Origin: an uncultured Schlesneria sp.
GTDB taxonomy: Bacteria; Planctomycetota; Planctomycetia; Planctomycetales; Planctomycetaceae
NCBI GenBank assembly: GCA_903840265.1
Contig: CAIMFH010000159.1
Location: 1-64,000 of the forward strand
Direction of reading: 5' to 3'
DNA: 64,000 nt
Shown here: positions 9,608-21,228 of the stretch, piece by piece
How positions within the stretch are numbered: the first letter of the stretch is position 1
Layout of the letters: every line of letters begins with the position of its first letter
Program-made: the position numbers and the translations under genes
The notes under the pieces: model-generated
What the model was told of the DNA's origin: nothing
Databases searched by the model: none
What the model saw: the letters and a program-made list of their open reading frames with translations, nothing else

Positions 9608-10285
9608 TCACGCAGCGCGGCGGCCTTTGCGAGTAATTCCATACAATAGCGAGTTGCGCTGCTTCCCTAGCAGTTCAATGGCACCTGTCTTTCGAAGGCA
9701 ATACGCCATCTTTTGAGCAAGCCAACGTGGGATTTGTGCGTGCGACGCCAGGTCGCCTGTCGTGAAACTGGGCGGCAATGACGCCGGTAGCAGTCGTCTC
9801 AAATCGGCGGCGGTTTTCAGTTTGGTCGTCGAGACGATCTGCGTGAGCAGTCGATCCTGGACGCGATAGTCGGGGCCGCGTCGTCGGCGACGGACTCGCG
9901 TGATGCGATGTTCTTCCTGCTCCGTGAGCACGACTTCCAGCGTGAGACGTGGATGAGGAAAGACGTTGACGAAATGGACCAGGTCTTCAAACAGGTGAAG
10001 GACTGATTCATGAATGGGGCTGAATCGCGTGGAGACAATCTCGCCGCCGGGTTGATCTCGGCGAATCAGCAACTTCCGGCTGACTAGAGGTTTAACGACG
10101 ACCACGCGATGGCGTTCGAGCAGGTCGCGGACTTTGTCACGAAGCGCCGATAATGATGCCTGTTGAATCTCGAATAGGCATCCGCGAACGACGGCATCGA
10201 TTCGGTAGCCGTCGACCTGGACTTCCACATCATCGACGTGACCGCCATAGAATAACTTCAACTGGCGATGCAGCGATGATTCCAT
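9608..10285 (-). CDS. Predicted PD-(D/E)XK-like nuclease with C-terminal winged-helix region
   Basis: This 225-residue protein was not matched to a named family. Its N-terminus reads LHRQLKLFYGG, then VDGYRIDAVVRGCLFEIQQ and a helix with RDKVRDLLERHRVVVVKP. A D...ExQ pair on adjacent strands followed by a helix and VVVVKP is the signature of the restriction-endonuclease fold in its E-x-Q form. The basic middle (RVRRRRRGPDYRVQD) and the C-terminal third (FTTGDLASHAQIPRWLAQKMAYCLRKTGAIELLG), which looks like a winged helix, suggest DNA binding. It lies 48 bp downstream of the parA-like gene on the same strand. The nuclease call is inference from motif spacing. Confidence 0.6.
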   Translation of the reverse strand: MESSLHRQLKLFYGGHVDDVEVQVDGYRIDAVVRGCLFEIQQASLSALRDKVRDLLERHRVVVVKPLVSRKLLIRRDQPGGEIVSTRFSPIHESVLHLFEDLVHFVNVFPHPRLTLEVVLTEQEEHRITRVRRRRRGPDYRVQDRLLTQIVSTTKLKTAADLRRLLPASLPPSFTTGDLASHAQIPRWLAQKMAYCLRKTGAIELLGKQRNSLLYGITRKGRRAA

Positions 10286-10333
10286 CAGGCGGTCAGTCGG
10301 GAAGAAGTGGGTGCGATTTCGCTGACTTGCACA

Positions 10334-11152
10334 TCAGGCTGCAGCCGGCTGAGCGGCAGATGCCTCGGCGGCGATAACTTCTGTCACCAGCGCGGCATAG
10401 TCGATCGCGCCCGAACTCTTCGCGGCGTAGTCGAAGATTGACTGCCCAAAGCTGGGGGCTTCAGCCAGCTTGATGTTGCGACGAATGCGGCTGTCGAAAA
10501 TCCGAGCTTTGTACCAGGGAGCCTGCGGGTCACTCTGTTCCAGAAATCGCATCAAGTCATCGGTGATATCGGCCGCCAATCGCGTGGCAGTCTCGTACAG
10601 GCACAGCACGATGCCGCTGACTTTGAGTTCGCGATTCAGTCGGCGCTTCACCAAGGCCGTCGTTTCAAACAGCTTTGACAAACCCTGCAGGGCCAGGAAG
10701 TGTGGTTGCAACGGGATAAAAACTTCTTTCGCCGCCGTGAGAGCATTAATCGTCAGCACGCCCAAGGAGGGTGGGCAGTCCATGATGACGTAGTCAAACG
10801 GCTGAGTCTGGTTCAAGCGGTCGATGGCCCCACGCAGGATCAGTTCGCGTCCTGGAGCATCCACCAATTCAATTTCTGTTGCCGCCAGATCCAGATCCGA
10901 CGGAATGACCCACAGGTTGTCGACCGCGAGTTGTTTGACATCTGACAGCGTTTTTTTGCCAGAGAAGACATCGTAGACCGTTGGCGTTTGGCCAAACGCT
11001 TCGACACCAAGATGCAGCGAGGCGTGGCCTTGAGGATCGAGATCGATCAGGCAGACAGATCGCCCCTGCTTTGCCAGGCCGGCGGCAAGGTTCACGCTGG
11101 AGGTCGTCTTACCGACGCCTCCTTTTTGATTCATCACACAAATGCTGCGCAT
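10334..11152 (-). CDS. ParA/Soj-family ATPase (orphan)
   Basis: This 272-residue ParA-type ATPase would position DNA or cell components by nucleotide-driven dimer cycling. It has the deviant Walker A KGGVGKTT (residues 10-17), [11 protein letters not shown], and Walker [12 protein letters not shown]. The start is ATG at 11152, with AAAGGA about seven bases upstream; the longer open frame upstream is not protein-like. No parB lies next to it. The next gene downstream encodes a nuclease-like DNA-binding protein, so this may not be a chromosome-partition pair. Chromosome or cargo positioning is a family inference. Confidence 0.88.
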   Translation of the reverse strand: MRSICVMNQKGGVGKTTSSVNLAAGLAKQGRSVCLIDLDPQGHASLHLGVEAFGQTPTVYDVFSGKKTLSDVKQLAVDNLWVIPSDLDLAATEIELVDAPGRELILRGAIDRLNQTQPFDYVIMDCPPSLGVLTINALTAAKEVFIPLQPHFLALQGLSKLFETTALVKRRLNRELKVSGIVLCLYETATRLAADITDDLMRFLEQSDPQAPWYKARIFDSRIRRNIKLAEAPSFGQSIFDYAAKSSGAIDYAALVTEVIAAEASAAQPAAA

Positions 11153-11478
11153 CGGGCGTCCTTTCCCGGAGACATTGGCCGCAATGTGGGACGCACCGCG
11201 GCACTTAATCAAGTTCGCAAACTGTATCTGAAGAGGCTTGTTCCTGATAGACGAAATCGCCCCTGACCGATCGTGGAGTGCAGGCAATTTGGCAACTCGC
11301 GACGCTTGTCGGCAGAAAATGTCGGTTGGTCCGGGATGTACGCTTGCTGAGGTCCTCAAAACCGCGTTTGATGTACCGGTGCGCTCGAATTCGGAGAGGC
11401 AGCCGACGCCGAGTTCCCTCCAACGACGTTTGGATTTTCCGCGATCAGAATGCTCAAGAACAACAGGATTGATGCATC
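11153..11478. other. Divergent intergenic region
   Basis: This 326-bp spacer between the divergent parA-like and sulfatase genes should hold both promoters. I found no strong hairpin or repeat. The open frames through it are extensions or shadows of the flanking genes. Confidence 0.4.
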
Positions 11479-13050
11479 ATGTTGAATCGATGCCTTGCTT
11501 TGGGTTTGCTGCTATCGGCTTTCACACTGGCTGGTGAATGCCGGGCGCAGCAACGTCCACCCAATATCCTGTTTCTATTTTCGGATGACTTAACCTGCCA
11601 GGCCATCAGCGCCTATGGCGACAAACGTCAACTGCTGAACACGCCAAACATGGACCGGATCGGTCGTGAAGGGATGCGGTTCGATCGCTGCCTGGTGACC
11701 AATTCCATTTGTGGCCCTAGTCGCGCGACGATCTTGACGGGTAAGTACTCGCACCTGAACGGCTTCTACAACAACAGCAACAGCCGGTTCGATAGCAGTC
11801 AGCAGACGTTTCCCAAACTATTGCAGCGTGCTGGCTACTCGACTGCAGTCATCGGCAAATGGCACTTGATGAGCGATCCGACGGGCTTCGACTATTGGCA
11901 GATCCTGCCCGGGCAAGGGATCTACTACAATCCGCCAATGAATGACCAGGGCAAGCCAGTGAAGCACTCCGGGTATACCACGGATGTCATCACCGATCTG
12001 TCGCTGGAATGGTTGAAAAATCGCGACAAGTCAAAGCCGTTTCTGCTGATGAGTCAGCACAAAGCGCCGCATCGCGAATGGGCTCCGGCTGTTCGGCACC
12101 TCGGCTGGGACAAGGATCGGCAGTACCCTGAACCGGAAACCTTGTTCGACGACTACCAGGGCCGCAGTAAAGCTGTCAGCGATCACGACATGGGACTTGA
12201 TCGGACGTTCACAGATCTGGATGCCAAGTTCCGCCCCTCGCCGAACATGACTCCGGAGCAGCTCAAAGCCTGGAACGCCTATTACGAACCTCGGAATGAT
12301 GCCTTTCAAAAGGCGAAGCTGACCGGGAAGGATCTGGTCCGCTGGCGCTATAACCGGTACATGCACGATTATTTGGCATGCGTGAAAGGGGTCGATGAGA
12401 ACATTGGCCGGATGCTCGACTTCCTCGACAGCGAAGGCCTGGCTGAGAACACGATTGTAATCTGCTCTTCGGACCAGGGGTTCTTCCTGGGTGAGCATGG
12501 CTGGTTTGACAAGCGATGGATCTTTGAAGAGTCGTTGCGGACGCCGCTGCTGGTGCGTTGGCCATCCGTGATCAAGCCTGGTGGAGTCAGTTCGAACATC
12601 GTTTCGCTAGTCGACTTTGCCGAGACATTTCTGGATGTAGCAGGTGTGCCCATTCCCGCCGACATGCAGGGACATAGCCTGCTACCACTGTTCAAGGGAC
12701 AGACTCCTACGGATTGGCGGAAGAGCCTGTACTATCACTATTATGAGTTCCCCGTGCCGCATCGTGTCCGACCGCATTACGGCGTCATCACCGACCGCTA
12801 CAAGCTGATCCATTACTACAAACCCGATGTCGACGATTGGGAGCTTCTCGATCGTCAGGCCGACCCCTTGGAAGTGAAGAACTTCTACAGCGATCCCGCC
12901 TATGCCGAAACGGTGAAAGAACTGCATGCAGAACTTGATCGCCTGCGAAAAGAAGTCAAAGAAACCGATCCACCACCGCGCGCGGCCTTTGGCAATCAAG
13001 CATTCGAAGGAGAGCAACTCCCCGCGAAGCCCGGCGCGAAGAAAGAATAG
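11479..13050 (+). CDS. Secreted sulfatase (formylglycine type)
   Basis: This 523-residue type I sulfatase hydrolyses sulfate esters, probably on polysaccharides. A signal peptide ([18 protein letters not shown]) is followed by the metal-binding FSDDLTC (D36, D37). The active-site motif C78-G-P-S-R82 lies in [12 protein letters not shown], where the cysteine is converted to formylglycine. Later conserved segments include GKWHL and [33 protein letters not shown]. It ends in a basic tail. Such enzymes are strongly amplified in planctomycetes. An AGGA about 12 bases upstream is a weak ribosome site. The substrate cannot be assigned. The similarity is to the iduronate-2-sulfatase/choline-sulfatase-like group. 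Confidence 0.92.
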   Translation: MLNRCLALGLLLSAFTLAGECRAQQRPPNILFLFSDDLTCQAISAYGDKRQLLNTPNMDRIGREGMRFDRCLVTNSICGPSRATILTGKYSHLNGFYNNSNSRFDSSQQTFPKLLQRAGYSTAVIGKWHLMSDPTGFDYWQILPGQGIYYNPPMNDQGKPVKHSGYTTDVITDLSLEWLKNRDKSKPFLLMSQHKAPHREWAPAVRHLGWDKDRQYPEPETLFDDYQGRSKAVSDHDMGLDRTFTDLDAKFRPSPNMTPEQLKAWNAYYEPRNDAFQKAKLTGKDLVRWRYNRYMHDYLACVKGVDENIGRMLDFLDSEGLAENTIVICSSDQGFFLGEHGWFDKRWIFEESLRTPLLVRWPSVIKPGGVSSNIVSLVDFAETFLDVAGVPIPADMQGHSLLPLFKGQTPTDWRKSLYYHYYEFPVPHRVRPHYGVITDRYKLIHYYKPDVDDWELLDRQADPLEVKNFYSDPAYAETVKELHAELDRLRKEVKETDPPPRAAFGNQAFEGEQLPAKPGAKKE

Positions 13051-13094
13051 GCGCCTGCGGTTGGCGGTCGCGCTTTAACCGGTGCTCAACTAAA

Positions 13095-16000
13095 TCACGC
13101 TTCGGCGGCAGGATCCTGATGGCTCGATCGGCGACCGGCCATCCACAGGCTCAGACGATCAAGGTACAAGTAGACGACGGGCGTCGTGTACAGCGTCAGC
13201 ATCTGGCTGAAGATCAATCCGCCAACAATCGCAATTCCCAGGGGACGGCGCAACTCGGCTCCATTTCCGGTCCCGATTGCCAAGGGTAATCCCCCCAGGA
13301 GTGCGGCGAGCGTGGTCATAGTGATTGGACGGAAACGCAGGATGCACGCAGCGAAGATTGCTTCGTCAGGTGACTTGCCTTGATTGCGCTCTGCCTCCAG
13401 AGCGAAGTCGATCATCATGATCGCATTCTTCTTAACGATCCCGATCAGCAACAGAATGCCGATCAGAGCCATGATGTTCAGTTCGACCTTGCAGTAGAGC
13501 AATGCCAGCAGGGCACCGACCCCGGCAGATGGCAATGTCGACAAGATCGTGATCGGGTGAATGTAGCTTTCGTACAGGATCCCTAGCACGATGTAGACCG
13601 AGGCCAGAGCCGCGAGGACCAGCAGCGGCATATTGCTGAGAGAGTCTTGAAATGCCTGCGCTGTCCCTTGGAAGCGACCTTGGATATTTTCAGGCAGTCC
13701 TAAATCTCGCGACGCCTTTTCGACGAGCGGAACAACTTCGCCGAGAGAGATTCCTTCCCGCAGATTAAACGAGATTGTGACCGACGGGAACTGCCCCGAG
13801 TGGTTTGCAGAGAGCGATGTGTTCGTTGACGATTGGCGGTAAAGCGCCGACAGGGGAATCTGTGCATCGTTTTGTCCGCGGACAAAGATATGCCGAATCG
13901 ATTCGGGATTCTGCGAGAATTCAGGCTCGACTTGCATCACCACTCGGTATTGATTGAGCGGTTTGTAAATCGTCGAGACCGGACGCTGTCCGAAAGCGTC
14001 GTACAGCGTGTTATCGATCGTCGCCATGTCCAGCCCCAGGCGGCTGGCCGAGTCGCGATCGATGTTGAGACGGGTCTGCAGGCCTCGCGTCTGCTGGTCC
14101 GAGTTCACGTCAATGATGCCATCGATCTTCCTGATCGCAGCCAACAACTTGCTGCTCCATTGAGTCAGCTCTGCGAGGTTATCGCCGCGCAATGTGTACT
14201 GGTACTGCGCACTGCTGGCCCGACCACCGACTCGCAGGTCTTGAAATGGTTGCAACACGAGCGTTGCGCCAGACAATTTCGCCGCTTTGCCGCGTATTTC
14301 GGCAATGATGGCGTCGGCAGTCTTATTTCGTTCTTCTAATGGTTTGAGTGAGATGAACATTCGAGCCGTGTTGCTCGCCCCGCCGCCACCCATTCCCCCT
14401 CCGCCAATAGACGAAGTGACGCCGGCAACCGCGGGATTCTCGCTGATAACTTGGGTGTACTGCTCCAGTAGCTTTGACATGGATTGGAATGAGGTGTCTT
14501 GATCGGCCATCAGATTTCCGCTCAATCGGCCAGTATCCTGCTGCGGAAAGAATCCCTTCTGGATGATGACATACAGATAGACCGTGAAGCCAATCGTCGA
14601 GAGCGTGACAAACAATGTAATTCGCTGGTGCCGCAGAACGATTCGCAGGCTCCATTCATAAACCGCCAGGATCGCGTCGAAGAACCACTCGCTAATCCGA
14701 TACAGGCGGCCATGTTTCTGGTCGTGGTTGGCTTTCAGCAGAGTCGCGCACATCATCGGCGTCGTCGTCAGCGAAACGACCAGCGAGACGGCGATGGCGA
14801 CAGACAGCGTCACCGCGAACTCGCGGAACAGCCGTCCCACGATCCCGTTCATCAGCATGATCGGAATGAACACCGCGACCAGCGAGACGCTGATTGACAG
14901 CACGGTGAACCCGATTTCTTTTGCCCCCAGCAGCGAGGCCTGCAGCGGAGACATACCGGCTTCGATATGGCGCGTAATGTTCTCGATCACGACGATGGCG
15001 TCGTCAACAACGAAGCCTGTGGCGATGGTCAATGCCATCAATGACAGGTTGTCGAGGCTATAGCCACAGAGATACATCACGCCGAACGTTCCGATCAAAG
15101 AGACCGGCACAGCCACGCTGGGAATCAGCGTCGATCGGAGATCGCGCAGGAAGACGAACACAACCAGAATGACCAGTCCCACCGAGATCAACAGCGTGAA
15201 CTGGACATCGTGCAGCGAAGCGCGGATGGTGGCAGTTCGGTCACTGGCGACTTCCAGTTCCATCGCCGCTGGGATTTGCGCGTCCAGTTGCGGCAGAAGT
15301 GCAGTGATTCTGTCGACCGTGTCGATGATGTTGGCACCCGGTTGTCGAAAGATCACCACCGAGATGGCCGGTTTTCCGTTCCACAATCCGTAGGCACGGA
15401 CGTCTTCGACAGAATCCGTGACTTTTGCGACGTCAGCCAATCGGATCGGTGCCCCATTGCGATAGGCGACGATCAACGGTTCATATTCTTTCGCGACGAA
15501 CAATTGGTCGGTCGATGCCAATGTCCACGAGCGATCCTCATCCGCAATCTGCCCCTTGGGACGATTCGCATTCGCGGCCCCAAGAGCCAGCCGGACATCT
15601 TCTAGGCCCAATCCATAATGGTTCAGCACCGTGGGATTCAAATCGACTCGCACGGCCGGGGGTGATCCCCCACCCACAGCGACTTGCCCCACTCCCTTCA
15701 CTTGCGCCAGTCGCTGCATCAGGATCGTCGAAGCGGCGTCATAAAGATTGGCTCGCGTGTGCGAATCCGATGTTAGTGCCAGAATCATAATCGGCGAATC
15801 GGCGGGATTCACTTTTCGATAGGATGGATTGTTCGGCAGGTTCGCGGGCAATTGACCTCGCGCGGCGTTGATCGCCGCCTGCACGTCGCGAGCGGCGGCA
15901 TTGATATCGCGATCCAAATCGAATTGCATCGTGATCGTTGTTGAGCCAAGCGAACTGGCCGACGTCATTTCCGTGATGCCAGCGATCCGCCCGAACTGAC

Positions 16001-16205
16001 GTTCCAACGGAGTTGCCACTGCCGACGCCATGGTGTCGGGGCTCGCTCCTGGAAGTGCGGCTGAAACACTGATCGACGGGAAGTCGACCTGCGGCAGCGA
16101 CGAGACAGGCAGCAAACCGTACGAAAGCCCACCCGCCAACGTGATCGCCAGCGTCAGCAGCGTCGTTGCTACAGGACGATCAATGAATGGCGTGGAGAGG
16201 CTCAT
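13095..16205 (-). CDS. mdtC: RND efflux pump inner-membrane transporter (MdtC-like)
   Basis: This 1036-residue proton-driven transporter of the HAE1/RND family has twelve expected membrane segments and two large periplasmic loops. The N-terminus [20 protein letters not shown] and motifs such as [41 protein letters not shown] and [43 protein letters not shown] follow E. coli MdtC closely. It is the last gene of a three-gene unit and overlaps the MdtB-like gene by four bases (ATGA, 16202-16205), which indicates translational coupling. MdtB and MdtC form a heteromultimer in enterobacteria, so the same is likely here. No TolC-type gene is adjacent. Confidence 0.93.
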   Translation of the reverse strand: MSLSTPFIDRPVATTLLTLAITLAGGLSYGLLPVSSLPQVDFPSISVSAALPGASPDTMASAVATPLERQFGRIAGITEMTSASSLGSTTITMQFDLDRDINAAARDVQAAINAARGQLPANLPNNPSYRKVNPADSPIMILALTSDSHTRANLYDAASTILMQRLAQVKGVGQVAVGGGSPPAVRVDLNPTVLNHYGLGLEDVRLALGAANANRPKGQIADEDRSWTLASTDQLFVAKEYEPLIVAYRNGAPIRLADVAKVTDSVEDVRAYGLWNGKPAISVVIFRQPGANIIDTVDRITALLPQLDAQIPAAMELEVASDRTATIRASLHDVQFTLLISVGLVILVVFVFLRDLRSTLIPSVAVPVSLIGTFGVMYLCGYSLDNLSLMALTIATGFVVDDAIVVIENITRHIEAGMSPLQASLLGAKEIGFTVLSISVSLVAVFIPIMLMNGIVGRLFREFAVTLSVAIAVSLVVSLTTTPMMCATLLKANHDQKHGRLYRISEWFFDAILAVYEWSLRIVLRHQRITLFVTLSTIGFTVYLYVIIQKGFFPQQDTGRLSGNLMADQDTSFQSMSKLLEQYTQVISENPAVAGVTSSIGGGGMGGGGASNTARMFISLKPLEERNKTADAIIAEIRGKAAKLSGATLVLQPFQDLRVGGRASSAQYQYTLRGDNLAELTQWSSKLLAAIRKIDGIIDVNSDQQTRGLQTRLNIDRDSASRLGLDMATIDNTLYDAFGQRPVSTIYKPLNQYRVVMQVEPEFSQNPESIRHIFVRGQNDAQIPLSALYRQSSTNTSLSANHSGQFPSVTISFNLREGISLGEVVPLVEKASRDLGLPENIQGRFQGTAQAFQDSLSNMPLLVLAALASVYIVLGILYESYIHPITILSTLPSAGVGALLALLYCKVELNIMALIGILLLIGIVKKNAIMMIDFALEAERNQGKSPDEAIFAACILRFRPITMTTLAALLGGLPLAIGTGNGAELRRPLGIAIVGGLIFSQMLTLYTTPVVYLYLDRLSLWMAGRRSSHQDPAAEA

Positions 16206-19200
16206 TCAGTCTCTCCCTCGGGTTGGCCTTGCGAAACTTGCATCCCCAATTTTGAACCCAGCCATTCGAACCAGAGATAGATTACGGGCGTTGTGTACAG
16301 AGTCAGCATCTGGCTGAAGATCAACCCACCAATGATCGTGATCCCTAATGGACGGCGCAATTCCGACCCGACGCCGTGACCCATGGCCAATGGCACAGCA
16401 CCTAAGAGAGCCGCCATCGTCGTCATCATGATCGGGCGGAATCGCAGCAGGCATGCTTGATAGATGGCTTCACGCGAGGACATGTTCTGATGACGTTGCG
16501 CATCAAGCGCGAAGTCGATCATCATGATTGCGTTTTTCTTGACGATCCCGATCAGCAGGATGATGCCGATCAACGCGATCACACTCAGATCGATCTTGCA
16601 AAGCATCATCGCGACAAGTGCGCCGACACCTGCCGAAGGCAATGTCGACAGAATCGTGATCGGATGAATGTAGCTCTCGTACAGGACTCCCAGCACAATA
16701 TAGACCGTCACCAACGCTGCCAGAATCAGCAGCGGGGTGCTTTGAAGCGAGGCTTGAAACGCGGCGGCGGTCCCTTGGAATCCGGCGACGATACTATCCG
16801 GCATGCCAACTTCCTGGCGGGCCTTCGCTATTGCTTCCACCGCGTCACCCAGCGAAACGCCCTGAGCCAAGTTGAACGAAATCGTGACAACGGGGAACTG
16901 CCCTTGGTGGTTAATCGATAGCGGCGCGGTCGTTTCCTCAATACGCGTGAAGCTGCTCATCGGGATCATCCCGCCGCCAGGCGGATGAATGTAAACCTCG
17001 TGCAAATCGCGAGGTTCATTCTTGAAGTCCCCTTTCACTTCCAGGACTAGCCGATACTGGTTCAATTGCGTGAACATGATCGACACCTGACGCTGGCCGA
17101 AGGCGTCGTACAGTGCATCGTCGATCATTTGAGGTGTGATCCCCAGACGTGATGCGGTATCGCGATCAATCACGATGCGTGCTAGTAATCCGTCGTTCTG
17201 CTGGTCAGTGGCCACGTCTCGCAGTTCAGGCAATTGCTGTAGCTTTTCCAGGAACTTGGGAGCCCAAGTGCTCAGCTCTTTGGCGTCGGGGGTTTCCAGG
17301 CTGTATTGGTATTGGGTGCGGCTCACTCGTGTTTCGACCGTCAAATCCTGAATCGGCTGCATGAACAGCGTGATCCCAGTCACTTCTGCCAGCTTTGGTT
17401 GCAGACGGCGGATGACGTCGCCGGCGGTGGCATGGTGGCGCTCTTCCAACGACTTCAAATTGATCTGAATTCGGCCGCTGTTCAGAGTCGTGTTTGTCCC
17501 GTCGATCCCGATGAAGCTGGAGAGGCTAGCAACAGCCGGATCGGTCATGATGACACGATTGAGTTTGAGCTGCTTTTCGGACATCGCATCAAACGAGATA
17601 TTTTGCGGGCCTTCGGAGATGCCCAAAATCACGCCCGTATCCTGAACTGGAAAAAACCCTTTAGGCACAATGATGTACAAGTACACGGTCGCGACGACTG
17701 TCAGGACCGAGACCAGCATCGTGATCCCCTGAAATCGCAGGACGATCTGCAGGGTCTGGCCGTATAGCCGAATGATCCACTCAAAGACCTCTTCGGACGA
17801 CTTGTACATCCAGCTTTGCTCGGCCGGTGGCTTATGGTGCAGCAAGCGAGCGCACATCATTGGTGTCAGCGTCAGCGAGACGACTGCGGAAATCAAAATC
17901 GTCACGCTAAGCGTCACGGCGAATTCGCGGAACAGACGGCCGACGATATCGCCCATGAACAGCAGCGGGATCAGCACGGCAATCAGCGACACGCTCAGCG
18001 ATACAATCGTGAACCCGATCTGTTCGGCCCCTTTCAGCGAAGCGGCCATCGGCGATTCGCCCTCTTCGATGTAACGCATGATGTTTTCAATCATCACGAT
18101 TGCATCATCGACAACGAAGCCCGTCGAAATCGTCAGCGCCATCAAGGTCAGGTTATTGAGGCTATACCCCAGCAGATACATCACGCCGAACGTGCCGATC
18201 AGCGACAGTGGCACGGCCACGCTGGGAATAATTGTCGCGGACACGTTACGGAGAAACACGAAGATCACCAGCACCACCAGTACGACAGTGGTGATCAGTT
18301 CTCGCTGAACGTCTTCCACTGACGCACGGATCGTGGTCGTTCGGTCAGTCAGGATCTCAACTTCAACGGCGGCAGGGAGTGATTCGCGCAACTGCGGCAA
18401 CAACGCTTTCACGTTGTCAACGACTTCGATGATGTTCGCGCCGGGCTGTCGCTGGATATTGAGAATGACCGCGGGGGTGTCGTTCATCCAAGCGGCTTGC
18501 CGGACGTTCTCCGCACCGTCTATGATCTCGGCGACATCAGACAGCTTCACCGATGCGCCGTTGCGGTAGGCGACGATCAACTGGCCGTATTGCTCGACCG
18601 TGAACAGCTGATCATTGGTGCCGATCGTGTACGACTGACGGACTCCGTCAAAGCTTCCTTTGGCTTGATTCACGTTTGCCGCTGCCAATACCAGCCGGAT
18701 GTCCTCCATATTCAGGCCCATCGCGGACAATGCCGTGGGATTGACCTGGATGCGGATGGCCGGCTTCTGCCCGCCGCTGATGCTGACCATCCCCACGCCG
18801 GGCAACTGCGAGATCTTTTGCGCCAGTCGCGTGTCTGCCAGATCCTCGACCTTCGCCAATGGCAGTGAAGTCGACGACAACGCCAATGTCAGGATGGGGG
18901 AATCGGCAGGATTGGTCTTCGTATAGATCGGGGGATTCGGCAGGTCGCGCGGCAAGAAACTGGATGCGACATTGATCGCGGCTTGAATCTGTTGCGCAGC
19001 GACGTCGATGTCCAAAGCCAGGTCAAACCGCAGCGTGATAACCGAACAGCTCTCGGAACTGATCGAGGTCATCTGAGTCAGACCCGGAACCTGACCGAAC
19101 TGCCGCTCGAGCGGGGCGGTGACCGACGAAGCCATGACATCCGGGCCAGCCCCTGGATAGAAGGTCAGCACTTGAACGGTGGGGTAATCAACTTGCGGCA

Positions 19201-19309
19201 AGGCGGAGACGGGCAACTGGCGATAGGCGACTAGTCCCGAGAGCAGGATTGCCACCATGAACAGTACCGTCGCCACCGGCCTCAGAATGAAGGGCCGTGA
19301 CGGGTTCAT
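16202..19309 (-). CDS. mdtB: RND efflux pump inner-membrane transporter (MdtB-like)
   Basis: This 1035-residue RND transporter pairs with the MdtC-like protein. The N-terminus [20 protein letters not shown], then [37 protein letters not shown] and [20 protein letters not shown], match MdtB more closely than other RND pumps. Both ends overlap neighbouring coding sequences by four bases (16202-16205 and 19306-19309), so the three genes form one tightly coupled operon. The membrane aspartates in the [12 protein letters not shown] segment expected for proton relay are present. The substrate range is unknown; homologues export novobiocin and bile salts. Confidence 0.93.
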   Translation of the reverse strand: MNPSRPFILRPVATVLFMVAILLSGLVAYRQLPVSALPQVDYPTVQVLTFYPGAGPDVMASSVTAPLERQFGQVPGLTQMTSISSESCSVITLRFDLALDIDVAAQQIQAAINVASSFLPRDLPNPPIYTKTNPADSPILTLALSSTSLPLAKVEDLADTRLAQKISQLPGVGMVSISGGQKPAIRIQVNPTALSAMGLNMEDIRLVLAAANVNQAKGSFDGVRQSYTIGTNDQLFTVEQYGQLIVAYRNGASVKLSDVAEIIDGAENVRQAAWMNDTPAVILNIQRQPGANIIEVVDNVKALLPQLRESLPAAVEVEILTDRTTTIRASVEDVQRELITTVVLVVLVIFVFLRNVSATIIPSVAVPLSLIGTFGVMYLLGYSLNNLTLMALTISTGFVVDDAIVMIENIMRYIEEGESPMAASLKGAEQIGFTIVSLSVSLIAVLIPLLFMGDIVGRLFREFAVTLSVTILISAVVSLTLTPMMCARLLHHKPPAEQSWMYKSSEEVFEWIIRLYGQTLQIVLRFQGITMLVSVLTVVATVYLYIIVPKGFFPVQDTGVILGISEGPQNISFDAMSEKQLKLNRVIMTDPAVASLSSFIGIDGTNTTLNSGRIQINLKSLEERHHATAGDVIRRLQPKLAEVTGITLFMQPIQDLTVETRVSRTQYQYSLETPDAKELSTWAPKFLEKLQQLPELRDVATDQQNDGLLARIVIDRDTASRLGITPQMIDDALYDAFGQRQVSIMFTQLNQYRLVLEVKGDFKNEPRDLHEVYIHPPGGGMIPMSSFTRIEETTAPLSINHQGQFPVVTISFNLAQGVSLGDAVEAIAKARQEVGMPDSIVAGFQGTAAAFQASLQSTPLLILAALVTVYIVLGVLYESYIHPITILSTLPSAGVGALVAMMLCKIDLSVIALIGIILLIGIVKKNAIMMIDFALDAQRHQNMSSREAIYQACLLRFRPIMMTTMAALLGAVPLAMGHGVGSELRRPLGITIIGGLIFSQMLTLYTTPVIYLWFEWLGSKLGMQVSQGQPEGETE

Positions 19310-20901
19310 GGGTTACCCTTACCCTCTGAATCCTCTTCTCCGCACGAGGAAACTGGTTTGGATCTCGGTTCCGCCGGTCCATCTGCAGGCGCGGTCACGG
19401 TCGAATGCTGATCCCGGTTCTGTTCGGCCGTTGCTGGGGATGGGCCGGGATCGGCCGTGGGAGCGGTCGCCTTCTTTGGCGGTTCATCCGCCGGGGGCTT
19501 CGGATCCTTAATTGACTCTTTCTGGGTCGCGGCGGATTCTTTCGCCGGCTTACCACCGGGCTTCTCTTCAGCCGATCCCTTCTTCTCTTTCTGGCGACTC
19601 GAAATTTTCGCACCTGGCTGCAATTTGTCGAGTCCGTCAGTGACGACCAGTTCCCCTGGCTGCAGCCCAGATTCGATCGATGTCTCAGCACCTTCGGAGG
19701 CGCCAGGGACGACATTCCGCAGTTCCACTGTTTCGTCCTCTTTGACGACGTAGACATACATCGAAGTGGGACCGCGTTGCACGGCGGCGGAGGGGACGAC
19801 GATCGCATCGCGTTTCAGGTCGACCAGTAGGCGAGCGTTCACGAATTGATTGGGAAACAGCATCCCATCGTCATTGGCAAACTGCGCCTTGATTCGAACA
19901 GTACCTGTGGTGGCATCAACTTGATTGTCGATTGCCAGCAATTTCCCCGAAGCGAGTTTGACTTTGAAGTCACGATCAAACGCATCCACCACCAGATTGT
20001 CCGTCGCGTTGGTTCGCTTTTGAACTCGAGCGATATCGTCTTGCGGGATGGTGAACACGAGCGCGATCGGTTGCAGTTGAGTAATCACCGCCAGGCCGGT
20101 CGGATCGTTGGCACGAACGATATTTCCCTGATCGACCAATCGCAGGCCGATCCTTCCGGAGATTGGTGCCGTGATCCGGCAATAGGTGAGCTGCAATTGA
20201 GCATTGGCCACCGTCGCCTCGTCGGTTTGGATCATCGCCATCGTTTGCTGAACGATCGAGACCTGATCGTCCACCTGTTGGGCCGCAATTGACTTAGAGG
20301 AAGCCAATCCTTCGTAGCGGCTTAGTGTCGTCTTCGCGGTCTTCACTGTGGCTTGATCGCGAGCAAGTTGTCCTTCGGCCTGGTTAAGCTGAACCTCGAA
20401 AGGACGCGGGTCGATCTCGGCCAGCAAGTCACCTTCGTGAACCATCTGCCCTTCTGTGAAGGCGACCTTGATCAACTCTCCTTCAACGCGACTACGTATC
20501 GTGACGGACTTGAAGGCTGTGACCGTGCCCAGTCCATTCAGATACAACGGCATATCGCGCTTCTTGACAACGGCCGTGGAAACGGGAACGACTCTCGCCG
20601 GTTTGGTGGCGGCTGGCTTGTCCATGCCGAGCCATGTTTTTACCTGGGGAAGCCATTGAGGTTGATAGTACCAGCCAGCGACGCTCAGCCCACCCACTAC
20701 CAGCCAGCCGAAGAGCGATGTCCAGCCAGAGGACTTCGACTGCGTCTTTGGCGATCCCAATGGTTTGATCGCCGGTGCGTGGGCAGAGGAGGCGTGCGGC
20801 AACTGAGGCGAAGTGGGCCTCGCGATCAGTTTGTCGGCAGACATCGGAGACGTTTCTTCCATCGGTTTCGTGCTCATGCTGACAGACTCATGGCGGATCA
20901 A
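19306..20901 (-). CDS. mdtA: RND efflux periplasmic adaptor (MdtA-like)
   Basis: This 531-residue membrane-fusion protein links the RND pump to an outer-membrane channel. A cytoplasmic tail of about 60 residues precedes one membrane segment ([18 protein letters not shown]). The half-lipoyl, hairpin and barrel parts follow: [45 protein letters not shown], then [15 protein letters not shown]. The C-terminus is an unusual tail of about 100 residues rich in Lys, Glu, Pro and Ala, absent from E. coli MdtA. Several ATGs occur in the first 20 codons, so the exact start is uncertain. It is the first gene of the mdtABC-type operon. Confidence 0.9.
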   Translation of the reverse strand: MIRHESVSMSTKPMEETSPMSADKLIARPTSPQLPHASSAHAPAIKPLGSPKTQSKSSGWTSLFGWLVVGGLSVAGWYYQPQWLPQVKTWLGMDKPAATKPARVVPVSTAVVKKRDMPLYLNGLGTVTAFKSVTIRSRVEGELIKVAFTEGQMVHEGDLLAEIDPRPFEVQLNQAEGQLARDQATVKTAKTTLSRYEGLASSKSIAAQQVDDQVSIVQQTMAMIQTDEATVANAQLQLTYCRITAPISGRIGLRLVDQGNIVRANDPTGLAVITQLQPIALVFTIPQDDIARVQKRTNATDNLVVDAFDRDFKVKLASGKLLAIDNQVDATTGTVRIKAQFANDDGMLFPNQFVNARLLVDLKRDAIVVPSAAVQRGPTSMYVYVVKEDETVELRNVVPGASEGAETSIESGLQPGELVVTDGLDKLQPGAKISSRQKEKKGSAEEKPGGKPAKESAATQKESIKDPKPPADEPPKKATAPTADPGPSPATAEQNRDQHSTVTAPADGPAEPRSKPVSSCGEEDSEGKGNP

Positions 20902-21228
20902 AAGGTGGGAATCAATGGAGACCTGTTATCTTATGCATAGGCATCGCTGAATGCTCAATAGAAAGTTGAGCAGATTCCGTGACGACATTGATTCTGAGCT
21001 TATCCTGAATGCGATACGCCCAGTTTCAATGGGGCAAGATGCCTGTTTCCAGCCTTAAAGTGAGATCTGGCTGGCTTGTTCGCGGTGTTAATTACTTTTC
21101 AGTAACGAATTTTGAGGGTTGCAACGTCACAGTCCTGATGTCGATCGACCCCGTCAAAGTCGCTGTTTTGACCTGACATTTTGTCGTACTTCGAGTGCGT
21201 TCTCACTATCGTTTGCCGGACAGGTGGA
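20902..21228. other. Intergenic region upstream of the efflux operon
   Basis: This 327-bp spacer should contain the promoter of the mdtABC-like operon on the minus strand and the 3' end of the nagA transcript. I see no strong terminator, repeat or recognisable operator. Confidence 0.4.

Noticed and set aside
14323-14655. Antisense open frames across the RND genes
   Set aside because: High-GC shadows of strongly conserved mdtB/mdtC coding sequence; no ribosome sites or conserved features.
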